Shown piece by piece: positions 5,405 through 11,363 of a stretch of DNA of 11,363 nt. The notes below the pieces were generated by a model. The model was given only the letters and a program-made list of their open reading frames with translations, made no database searches and was not told the DNA's origin. The translations under genes and the position numbers were made by a program. Each line of letters starts with the position of its first letter. The stretch's first letter is position 1. The stretch spans positions 1 to 11,363 of the forward strand of contig JADHVH010000013.1 of NCBI GenBank assembly GCA_016784085.1, given 5' to 3'. The stretch is from Candidatus Pacearchaeota archaeon (GTDB taxonomy: Archaea; Nanobdellota; Nanobdellia; Pacearchaeales; GW2011-AR1).

Positions 5405-8110
5405 TTATCTTCCCATCCTTTTATTAAATCTATGCAATCTTAGTGAATTTGGCCCAGGACTTTTAGGAAGCATAGATTTTTGTTTTTTAAACAATTTATT
5501 AATTGGAATTTCTGGAAGCCCAGTATTTTTCCCTGCATATTTCTTTAAAACATATTGTACTTGTTCTCCAGTCCATTTTGAATTTTTCAAATTTCTTTCA
5601 ATATCTACATTAGTCAAACCTCTTCTTTTTGAATTTTGAACATAATTAATTAGATTATACAAATCATTTTTATTTGGAAATAAATGTTTTTCATATTTAT
5701 TTTTATACCATTTTTGAAGAGCAATATAAACAAAAATACCTATAAAAATTAAAATTAAAAGAGCTAACCAATATAAATACCATTTAGTTTTTTCAGTAGT
5801 AAACCATGAAAATTTTTTTTCTTCAGTAAGATATAAACCACTTACTTCTGGAGAAATAAAAATTGGTAAATCTACAAATTGAACATCAGATGTTGTGGAA
5901 AACGAAATAAGGTCTGCAGTTTGAGATAAATCAATATATGTATAATCAGAAGATTCAACTTCAGAATAATCTTTTTCAAATTTTAAATTTTCAAGACCTT
6001 CAAGAACAAGATAATAAGAATCCCAAGTATTATTTATTTCTTCAACATCAAAAATAAAGGTTGTTATGAGGTTAGATTGAACGCCCTCATAAGTTATAGA
6101 TAATTCTTCAAAAGTTACTTTTGTATTAATATTTTGAGAATTCCACAATATAATAGGATCTTTATATTCTTCAGAAGTATAATCAGAAGTTCCACCTATT
6201 TCTCCAAGAACATTTAAGTTTATTTTTTCTTTTTTGGTATAAAAAGGAAGATCTTCCCCCTGGGAGGTCAAGGTTATTTCCTCAGGGATATTTATTGAAT
6301 TTAGTGAATCTAACATAAGAGTATATTCTTCAAGAGGAGTTTCATTTGTTGCAAAGAAAAAATCATTTGTAACTTTATTAATAATTTCCTGACTTTGTGT
6401 TAAATTTAACATAGAAGTAATAATTGTTTTTTGAAATAAATTTAATTCAGCTAATTGAGATTGAACTTTTTCTAAATTTGTAGATTTTTTAGTTAAAGTT
6501 TCATTAACTGCTTTTTGAGGTGTTGTAACACTAATATCAAAACTTTTTGAAGAATTTCTTTGCATGGAATCTAATATACTAATTTCCACAGTATACACTC
6601 CTGTTTGATTATAGGTGTGAGTAATATTATTTGTTAGGCTGGTCTTAGTAGTGCCATCTCCAAAATTCCAATTATATCTTAAAATACTAACACTGTCATA
6701 AATATCTACTCCTGTTTGAAATTCTGTTGGATTTGATATTGTAACAATTAGTGGTCTTAAATAACTAACTTCTGGATAATGTTGAATAATAATATCTTGA
6801 GAAAATATATCTTCTTCATTTAGGGCTAAACTAAATGTTTGATTTCCAAAGTTTATACTTGAAGTATCTGAAGTAGTTGGAAATTCACCCTTGTCTAAAT
6901 TAATAAGGATAAAATCAGAATTTATTCCTGCAACACTTTCAACCACCTCATAAATGTTAGTATTTAATCTAGAAATTCCTCCTGCCACATAGTTTATATT
7001 TAAGTTATTTAATTCTAAAAATTCAACAGCATTAGTGGTAGTTATTTTTATTGGAACAACACAATCGTTTGAACAGTCAAGATAATATCTACTATTTAAA
7101 TCCCCCCAAATATCTCCTTCAATATGCCCCCTTCCTCTTGAATTCACAAATTCAGTATTATTTAGGGTAAATGAATTCAAAGTTCCGTAATTCCCGGGTT
7201 TTGCAAAAATTTCAAAATCATGGGCTGCACCACCTGAAGAACCACAAGGATTATTATCTTCATATTTTATTTGATATTTATTTCTATCCTCTGCGTTTAC
7301 AAGGTTAATACAAACTTCATAATCTGTTTCTTGAGGAAGAGAAACTTCTGGAATACAAGATATATTGTTGGTTCCAGAAGCATTGGTATAGCATGTTCCA
7401 TAGGTTCCAAAATCATTTGAAATAGTTAGTTTCATTTCTACAGATTCACTCATTCCAGTGTTATCATAAAGTGAAGCCCCTATTTTAACTGTGGGTGCTG
7501 GATTAAGATTTATTTTTTGACAATAAGGAAGAGTATCCACCAATCCAATTTCAAGTGTTTGGTCATGTTCAAAACAACCAAATCTAGAAGCTTGAAAAGA
7601 ACCTGAAGATTCATAGGGAACCCAATCAATTATTCCATCATTGAAAAAGTCAAAAGTTATTTGTGGATCTTGTGAAGATTGAGTATTAACAGAACCAAGA
7701 GGGTTTACATTTATTTTAAATTCACTTATATTTCCAATCATTCCTCCTGAAAATTTTAACCCTAATAATAAAGTATTTCCTTCAGCATTCATTTCAAAAG
7801 TTTTTGAAGTTTCAGCATTACTTTCAGAATAGCTTGTTTCACATCCAATTGGTAAACAGGAATAAGAACTTGTAATTGAAGAATCTAAGGAAAGAAGTTC
7901 AAGCAATCTTATATTATCTCCTAAGCTAGTTTCAAAAAGAGAATCTATAGGTTCATTTGAAAAACTTAAATTTACCCATCCCTTTAGATATTGATTTAGG
8001 CCATAACTTTCTGTAATATCATGAGAAAGATTTCCTATTTGAAAACTTGCAGAAACCAAACTAATACAAAAGATACCTAAAAATAATAAAAATATTTTGT
8101 TCTTTTTCAT
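5405..8110 (-). CDS. Large secreted, membrane-anchored surface protein with PKD domain
   Basis: 901 residues. An N-terminal signal peptide (KKNKIFLLFLGIFCISLVSA, likely cut near residue 21) precedes a long extracellular part rich in Ser, Asn and Thr with many N-x-S/T sites. A PKD-type beta sandwich spans about 452-528, with the WNFGDG core (481-486) and the HTYNQTGVYTVEI strand. Paired Cys in 85-350 suggest disulfides. A helical stretch follows at 535-605. A transmembrane helix at 777-798 leads to a basic cytosolic tail. In the tail, residues 812-858 form a small helical unit ending SKWTGEQVQYVLKKYAGK. PKD domains usually mediate adhesion or binding. The topology (outside N-terminus, inside C-terminus) is well supported; the ligand is unknown. 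The ATG is 37 bases after a TATA box and follows a weak GGAAAAAGAG site. Confidence 0.85.
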   Translation of the reverse strand: MKKNKIFLLFLGIFCISLVSASFQIGNLSHDITESYGLNQYLKGWVNLSFSNEPIDSLFETSLGDNIRLLELLSLDSSITSSYSCLPIGCETSYSESNAETSKTFEMNAEGNTLLLGLKFSGGMIGNISEFKINVNPLGSVNTQSSQDPQITFDFFNDGIIDWVPYESSGSFQASRFGCFEHDQTLEIGLVDTLPYCQKINLNPAPTVKIGASLYDNTGMSESVEMKLTISNDFGTYGTCYTNASGTNNISCIPEVSLPQETDYEVCINLVNAEDRNKYQIKYEDNNPCGSSGGAAHDFEIFAKPGNYGTLNSFTLNNTEFVNSRGRGHIEGDIWGDLNSRYYLDCSNDCVVPIKITTTNAVEFLELNNLNINYVAGGISRLNTNIYEVVESVAGINSDFILINLDKGEFPTTSDTSSINFGNQTFSLALNEEDIFSQDIIIQHYPEVSYLRPLIVTISNPTEFQTGVDIYDSVSILRYNWNFGDGTTKTSLTNNITHTYNQTGVYTVEISILDSMQRNSSKSFDISVTTPQKAVNETLTKKSTNLEKVQSQLAELNLFQKTIITSMLNLTQSQEIINKVTNDFFFATNETPLEEYTLMLDSLNSINIPEEITLTSQGEDLPFYTKKEKINLNVLGEIGGTSDYTSEEYKDPIILWNSQNINTKVTFEELSITYEGVQSNLITTFIFDVEEINNTWDSYYLVLEGLENLKFEKDYSEVESSDYTYIDLSQTADLISFSTTSDVQFVDLPIFISPEVSGLYLTEEKKFSWFTTEKTKWYLYWLALLILIFIGIFVYIALQKWYKNKYEKHLFPNKNDLYNLINYVQNSKRRGLTNVDIERNLKNSKWTGEQVQYVLKKYAGKNTGLPEIPINKLFKKQKSMLPKSPGPNSLRLHRFNKRMGR

Positions 8111-8140
8111 CTCTTTTTCCTTTTTATTAAAAGAAATTCT

Positions 8141-8152
8141 ATATTTATAAAG
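8141..8152 (-). promoter_or_regulatory. TATA box for the PKD surface-protein gene
   Basis: Minus-strand CTTTATAAATAT is centred about 37 bases before the ATG at 8110, giving a leader of about ten bases that contains the purine-rich GGAAAAAGAG. It is the leftward half of a 121-bp divergent control region. Confidence 0.55.
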
Positions 8153-8166
8153 ATTCTCGATAGAAT
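8153..8166. repeat. Inverted repeat between the divergent promoters
   Basis: ATTCT-CGAT-AGAAT has 5-bp arms. It sits directly upstream of the leftward TATA box and 13 bases before the rightward one, so one bound protein could affect both genes. Confidence 0.4.
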
Positions 8167-8179
8167 TTAAAATAGAAAA

Positions 8180-8190
8180 CTTTATAACTA
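8180..8190 (+). promoter_or_regulatory. TATA box for the dockerin/T9SS-tail gene
   Basis: CTTTATAACTA lies about 46 bases before the ATG at 8232. This leaves a leader of some 20 bases, unlike the near-leaderless starts elsewhere in the window. Confidence 0.5.
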
Positions 8191-8193
8191 GTC

Positions 8194-8206
8194 ACTACTT
8201 AGTAGT
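8194..8206. repeat. 13-bp palindrome between TATA box and start
   Basis: ACTAC-TTA-GTAGT has perfect 5-bp arms. It begins just after the rightward TATA box and covers the region where transcription would start. This is the usual place for an archaeal repressor site that blocks RNA polymerase. Confidence 0.45.
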
Positions 8207-8217
8207 ATCACTTAATT

Positions 8218-8223
8218 AAGGTG
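8218..8223 (+). promoter_or_regulatory. Shine-Dalgarno site for the dockerin/T9SS-tail gene
   Basis: AAGGTG lies 8 bases before the ATG at 8232, inside the predicted leader, and supports that start. Confidence 0.5.
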
Positions 8224-8231
8224 TTTAAAAT

Positions 8232-9662
8232 ATGAAAAAATTATCAAATAAATTAAGTTTATCAAAAAAAATAGCTATTGGAACAGCATCTTTACTTTAT
8301 GGTGTGACTTCTTTATTTGGAGGCCAACAAGGAGAATCTGTTTCTAATGATGCTTGGAACACTTTTTATAATTCTTCAAAACAAGGAACAGCACAATCTA
8401 TAAAAAAAGCCCTACCTTCTTTAGAAAGTCCTGATTTTAATCAAAAAGCAAATTCAAATTATTGGGACACTCCAATTGATGAAAATGGTTTTGAAAATAA
8501 TTTTTCTAGAAAAGAACAATCTTTAGAAAAAATAGCTGAAACAAGGGATTATGGTGAAGATGATATTCTTAATCCTCATGCTCAGCCAGGAGATACTTTA
8601 ACAAATGCTTATGGTAGTGGAGATGTAAATTTAACAGGAGAAGTTAGTCCTGATGATGCTACTGCTGCTCAAAACGGAGTTCAGAACTATCAATCAGATG
8701 TAGATGGAGATGGAATCCCTTCTAGTGCAACAGATATTACTCAAATACAAAATTTCACAGAAAATGTATTTAGTTCCCCTCTACCAGGCCACTGGAATTC
8801 TCATTTAGGAAATCCTGAAGCAAAAGATAATTGGGTAAGTATAACCTCTGTAAATGTAGATTCAACAAGTGCAATTCCTTATCATGATGATAATCCTGAA
8901 AATAGATGGATTTCTGGGAACTATGCTGCACAAATATATCTTAATTATTTTGGATATGATGGAGATGATATTCCTGTAAAATATGACACTACTCAAATAG
9001 GAAAATTCAATCTTCCAATGTATTGGGTTAATCTTCACAATCCAATAACAGGTATTGGACATGGGATGAATGCTTTTTTAGTTGGAAATGACCCTACAAA
9101 TATTTATCATTGGAGACTTTTTGAACCTCAAACAGATGAGGTAATTGAAATAAATGAAACAGTTTTAAATAATATTTCTGGAAAAAGAATAAAAATTTCA
9201 GGAATACAGGATTTTAGTGGAGTGGGTGCTCCAGATATGCCTATAATAAATGGAATTATTGGCTTTGATATAGATAGTTCTGGAAACTCCTCAATATATT
9301 CTCAAGACTCTGAATTAATTTTAAATCCCGGAGAATTACCCACAATTACTCCTGATACCACTGTTGGAATTGACAAGAAAAAGTATCTCCCAGAAGGATA
9401 TAATTTGCAACAAAATTATCCAAATCCTTTTAATTCCCAAACAAATATTAAATATTCTCTTCCTGTTGGAGATAATGTATCATTAAATGTTAGAGATATT
9501 AGGGGAAGTAATGTAAAAACTTTAGTAAATAAAGTTCATCATGAAGAAGGGAATTATAAAACAAGTTTTGATGCTTCAGGATTATCTTCTGGAATGTATT
9601 TTATTGAGATGAATACAGATAAAGGATTTAAAGAAACAATTAAGGCTATTTATGTAAAATAA
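8232..9662 (+). CDS. Secreted protein with dockerin-like repeats and bacterial T9SS type A sorting domain
   Basis: 476 residues with no Cys. The N-terminus looks like a signal peptide (basic start, hydrophobic IAIGTASLLYGVTSLF at 14-29). Residues 129-176 resemble a dockerin: a first calcium loop starting at Asp131 (DVNLTGEVSPDD) and a second at Asp156 (DVDGDG). Residues 185-345 form an unassigned globular domain; its ISGNYAAQIYLNYFGYD (from 227), GHGMNAFLVGNDP (276-288) and WRLFEPQTDE resemble the layout of papain/transglutaminase-like folds, but Ser228 stands where a catalytic Cys would be expected. Residues 386-476 read as a T9SS C-terminal sorting domain: LPEGYNLQQNYPNPFNSQT, then a DIRG turn, GLSSGMYFIEM and a final basic strand. 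Such tails direct proteins through the Bacteroidota outer membrane, which an archaeon lacks, so lateral transfer and a new role are likely. The gene runs against its two minus-strand neighbours. Confidence 0.85.
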   Translation: MKKLSNKLSLSKKIAIGTASLLYGVTSLFGGQQGESVSNDAWNTFYNSSKQGTAQSIKKALPSLESPDFNQKANSNYWDTPIDENGFENNFSRKEQSLEKIAETRDYGEDDILNPHAQPGDTLTNAYGSGDVNLTGEVSPDDATAAQNGVQNYQSDVDGDGIPSSATDITQIQNFTENVFSSPLPGHWNSHLGNPEAKDNWVSITSVNVDSTSAIPYHDDNPENRWISGNYAAQIYLNYFGYDGDDIPVKYDTTQIGKFNLPMYWVNLHNPITGIGHGMNAFLVGNDPTNIYHWRLFEPQTDEVIEINETVLNNISGKRIKISGIQDFSGVGAPDMPIINGIIGFDIDSSGNSSIYSQDSELILNPGELPTITPDTTVGIDKKKYLPEGYNLQQNYPNPFNSQTNIKYSLPVGDNVSLNVRDIRGSNVKTLVNKVHHEEGNYKTSFDASGLSSGMYFIEMNTDKGFKETIKAIYVK

Positions 9663-9666
9663 TTAG

Positions 9667-9683
9667 TTCTTTATTTTTATTTA
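9667..9683 (+). terminator. T-rich tract between convergent genes
   Basis: The 28 bases between the two convergent stops are T-rich on the plus strand (TCTTTATTTTTATTT) and carry one T5 run on the minus strand. This is enough for archaeal T-tract termination of the rightward gene; there is no clear hairpin. Confidence 0.35.
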
Positions 9684-9690
9684 CAAAAAT

Positions 9691-11196
9691 TTATTTCTTT
9701 TTAGAAATAGTTTTTTTCTTTTTAGGTTTATCTTTTAGATTTAATAACCAATAAATTAAAGCAATAACAACAACAGTTATTCCTAAATTATAAATATTAA
9801 AAAATGGAAGTTCTACTTGGGCAGGGCAAGGAACAACAGCACTTCCATCAACACAATCTGCTTCAGCAGGATCTCCAGCAACACCTTCAATCCAAGTTGC
9901 AACCCAAGAATAACTTAAAAATAAATCATTTTCACAATTATTTTCTTCAGAATTTACATAATCACATGTCCCTCCCATAGCACTTCTCCAAGAAGGACCA
10001 CAAACACTAGTTTCTTCAGTCCAGAAACAAGAACAATCAACAGTATTACAATCAATTGTTTCTAAACTATTGTCTGCAACATTACAAACATCATTAGTAC
10101 ATGAACTATTATCAACATAATCTGAACAACTATTTTTTATTTCACAAGGAACTTCATTTCCAATAATAATCACTAAATCACTTAAACTAGACCCTGCATC
10201 TGTTTCAAAATAATATTCATATTCATCTCCTTCACCAGTATTTTTTGAATTTTCAATATCATTTAAGGAGGGTGTCCAATTGGCAATAGCTTTTCCATTA
10301 AGATAGGTTGTAGTAATACTATTTTCACCAACTCTTATGTCATCATCAAATAAAACATCATTCTCATAGATTTCAAAAGTAACTGGAGTACCATCTGTAG
10401 CAGTAAGATCTTCAACAACTAAATAAACAGTTGTAACTCCTAGAGTAATTGAAAGTGGAGCACTTATTTGAAAACCACCCTCAGAACTTTCAGACCAATA
10501 TCTTACAGCACTACCAGACCACCCACAACCAGTGTTTGGTTCTAAATCATCTGGATCATATAAGGGCCCATACCCCAATTGACAATCACATTTATCTAAT
10601 TCACTTATTTCTGGAGAAATACAATTTAGGGGGTTTGTCCAATTAGGACCCATATCACATTCTTCATTCTCCTCCACATCTCCATCACCACAATAAGCTT
10701 CTCCAGGGCCTATAAAATCAACAGAACAATAAAGACCAATAGGATATTCTAAAGGTTGGCCAATATGGGCATTAGTATCTGAAGAAAAACTAAGAATTTC
10801 ATTTAAAGTTGCAGGATTAGGATTTTGATCAGAAGCTTGACAGTTTAAATTCTCATAACAAATTTCCCTAGTGTAAGTAGTAAGTGTTGGAATTTGAGAA
10901 TGGGCATTTGTGTCTGAAGATATTCCTATAATTTTAGGATAATTAGTACAGGAACTTGGTTGAACTCCATTTCCCCAGTCACAACAAAGAGCATAACCAT
11001 AATTTCCTGGAGCATTATTTTGCAAATATTCTGCATGAGCATTGGTTTCTCCAGACATGCCCAAAACAAGATTAAATCCTCCACTTTCACAACTTTCTAT
11101 AGTATCAATTTTACAAACATCTGCAGAAATATTTCCTAATAAAACTACTAATAAAAATAAACTAGCAACAAATAATATACTCTTTTTATGGGCCAT
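9691..11196 (-). CDS. Cys-rich membrane-anchored surface protein with three TNAH motifs
   Basis: 501 residues from the ATG at 11196. A signal peptide covers residues 1-25 (AHKKSILFVASLFLLVVLLG, cut near ISA). Three TNAH motifs follow at 51-54, 96-99 and 141-144, exactly 45 residues apart, each after a Ser-x-Asp/Glu turn and each followed by a Tyr and Cys. Next is CGDGDVEENEECDMG (169-183), the pattern of the Myxococcus-type disulfide repeat. A beta-rich Ig-like region (about 240-345) contains TPVTFEIYENDVLFDDDI and GKAIANW. A Cys-rich segment (351-457) leads to a C-terminal membrane helix (about 467-487) and a KDKPKKKKTISKKK cytosolic tail. The TTG at 11247 was rejected because the TATA box would lie inside the coding region and the extension is not signal-like. 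An extracellular binding or adhesion role is inferred. Confidence 0.83.
   Translation of the reverse strand: MAHKKSILFVASLFLLVVLLGNISADVCKIDTIESCESGGFNLVLGMSGETNAHAEYLQNNAPGNYGYALCCDWGNGVQPSSCTNYPKIIGISSDTNAHSQIPTLTTYTREICYENLNCQASDQNPNPATLNEILSFSSDTNAHIGQPLEYPIGLYCSVDFIGPGEAYCGDGDVEENEECDMGPNWTNPLNCISPEISELDKCDCQLGYGPLYDPDDLEPNTGCGWSGSAVRYWSESSEGGFQISAPLSITLGVTTVYLVVEDLTATDGTPVTFEIYENDVLFDDDIRVGENSITTTYLNGKAIANWTPSLNDIENSKNTGEGDEYEYYFETDAGSSLSDLVIIIGNEVPCEIKNSCSDYVDNSSCTNDVCNVADNSLETIDCNTVDCSCFWTEETSVCGPSWRSAMGGTCDYVNSEENNCENDLFLSYSWVATWIEGVAGDPAEADCVDGSAVVPCPAQVELPFFNIYNLGITVVVIALIYWLLNLKDKPKKKKTISKKK
10765..11046 (-). repeat. Protein-level TNAH repeat array (three units of 45 residues)
   Basis: The units share [IL]-G/S-[MIF]-S-[SG]-[DE]-T-N-A-H, followed by a proline or tyrosine-bearing strand and a Cys about 14-18 residues later. 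Outside the core the sequences have diverged, so this is an old domain duplication rather than a recent DNA repeat. The codons for TNAH differ between copies. Confidence 0.75.
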
Positions 11197-11221
11197 TTTT
11201 ATATTGTTTTTAATCAAATCT

Positions 11222-11231
11222 ATTTTATAAA
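11222..11231 (-). promoter_or_regulatory. TATA box for the TNAH protein gene, next to the rtcB stop
   Basis: Minus-strand TTTATAAAAT is centred about 31 bases before the ATG at 11196 and begins three bases after the end of rtcB. It gives a near-leaderless mRNA and supports the ATG at 11196 as the start. Confidence 0.55.
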
Positions 11232-11234
11232 TAT

Positions 11235-11363
11235 TTACCCCTTCCAATTTATTATTGGTTTGAGATATTTTATTATTTTTATTGAACTTTTTTGAGCATC
11301 CATGACTTTAAACACATCTTTATAGGCCATAGGAATTTCAGAAAGTGTTTTTTGAGAAACATT
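11235..11363 (-). CDS. rtcB: RNA-splicing ligase RtcB, C-terminal end only
   Basis: The last 42 codons and stop of a gene that continues past the right edge. The visible residues EIPMAYKDVFKVMDAQ, then IIKYLKP and a final Trp-Lys-Gly match the conserved RtcB C-terminus (APxAYKDxxxV, a helix, LxP, ending in KG). RtcB joins tRNA halves after intron removal using GTP and Mn2+. The active-site Cys and His residues lie outside the window, so activity cannot be judged. The stop is 38 bases before the start of the next gene, which has its own promoter. Confidence 0.85.
   Translation of the reverse strand, partial: NVSQKTLSEIPMAYKDVFKVMDAQKSSIKIIKYLKPIINWKG

Noticed and set aside
8862..9062. Open frame of 66 codons on the minus strand
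   Set aside because: It lies fully inside the T9SS-tail gene on the other strand, has no promoter or ribosome site, and no recognisable protein features; a chance shadow.
8232..9662. Idea that the whole window is bacterial because of the T9SS tail
   Set aside because: The CCA enzyme is of the archaeal class I, and the TrmB regulator, DUF2073 protein, ArvA-type GTPase and TATA-type promoters are archaeal; only this gene looks bacterial.
10449..10646. Open frame of 65 codons on the plus strand
   Set aside because: Antisense shadow of the TNAH surface protein; the sequence has no family resemblance or start signal.
11042..11230. Open frame of 62 codons on the plus strand
   Set aside because: Overlaps the signal peptide region of the surface gene and the rtcB end on the other strand; its hydrophobicity is explained by the antisense of the signal peptide codons.
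11197..11247. 17-codon TTG extension of the TNAH protein
   Set aside because: The TATA box and the end of rtcB fall inside it, and the ATG at 11196 begins a proper signal peptide.
1..11363. CRISPR arrays, insertion sequences, tRNA or rRNA genes
   Set aside because: I saw no regularly spaced direct repeats, transposase-like protein, terminal inverted repeats or cloverleaf/CCA-bearing GC-rich segment in the short gaps between genes.

Overview
The window is strongly AT-rich and comes from an archaeon. The evidence is an archaeal class I CCA-adding enzyme, a TrmB-family regulator, an ArvA/ArvB/ArvC-type gene set (small GTPase, DUF2073 protein, zinc-ribbon protein), the tail of an RtcB RNA ligase, an archaeal-type presenilin/SPP-like protease, and TATA boxes placed about 25-35 nt upstream of start codons. 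The compact gene packing, the Lys/Asn/Ile-rich proteins and the style of the large Cys-rich surface proteins suggest a DPANN lineage of the Pacearchaeota/Woesearchaeota type. That lineage call is an inference from general character, not a phylogeny.

Layout. Positions 1-699 (+) hold the 5'-truncated presenilin-like intramembrane aspartyl protease. Positions 794-2482 (+) hold a tight four-gene operon in which every junction is a stop codon, one base, then ATG. It encodes two small proteins that look like diverged tandem paralogues, a TrmB-family regulator and a small Gly-rich hydrophobic protein. It ends at a hairpin plus T-tract terminator that lies inside the 3' coding end of the convergent gene. 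Positions 2485-5347 (-) hold arvA-arvB-arvC-cca, read from right to left. Positions 5405-8110 (-) hold a 901-residue secreted, membrane-anchored PKD-domain surface protein.

A 121-bp divergent promoter region then separates that gene from 8232-9662 (+), the most striking gene here. It encodes a secreted protein with a dockerin-like calcium-loop pair and a C-terminal domain that reads as a Bacteroidota/Ignavibacteria type IX secretion (T9SS type A) sorting domain. Positions 9691-11196 (-) hold a second membrane-anchored, Cys-rich surface protein with three copies of a TNAH motif spaced exactly 45 residues apart. Positions 11235-11363 (-) hold the last 42 codons of rtcB.

How the genes fit together. 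The right half is a cell-surface locus of three large exported proteins, two anchored by a C-terminal membrane helix and one ending in a bacterial sorting-type domain. The middle is a housekeeping and membrane-remodelling block: the vesicle-associated GTPase set plus tRNA 3'-end maturation. The left half has an intramembrane protease and a small regulator-containing operon of unknown function. The best candidates for undescribed biology are the T9SS-tailed dockerin protein in an archaeon, the paralogue-pair/TrmB operon, and the TNAH-repeat protein.
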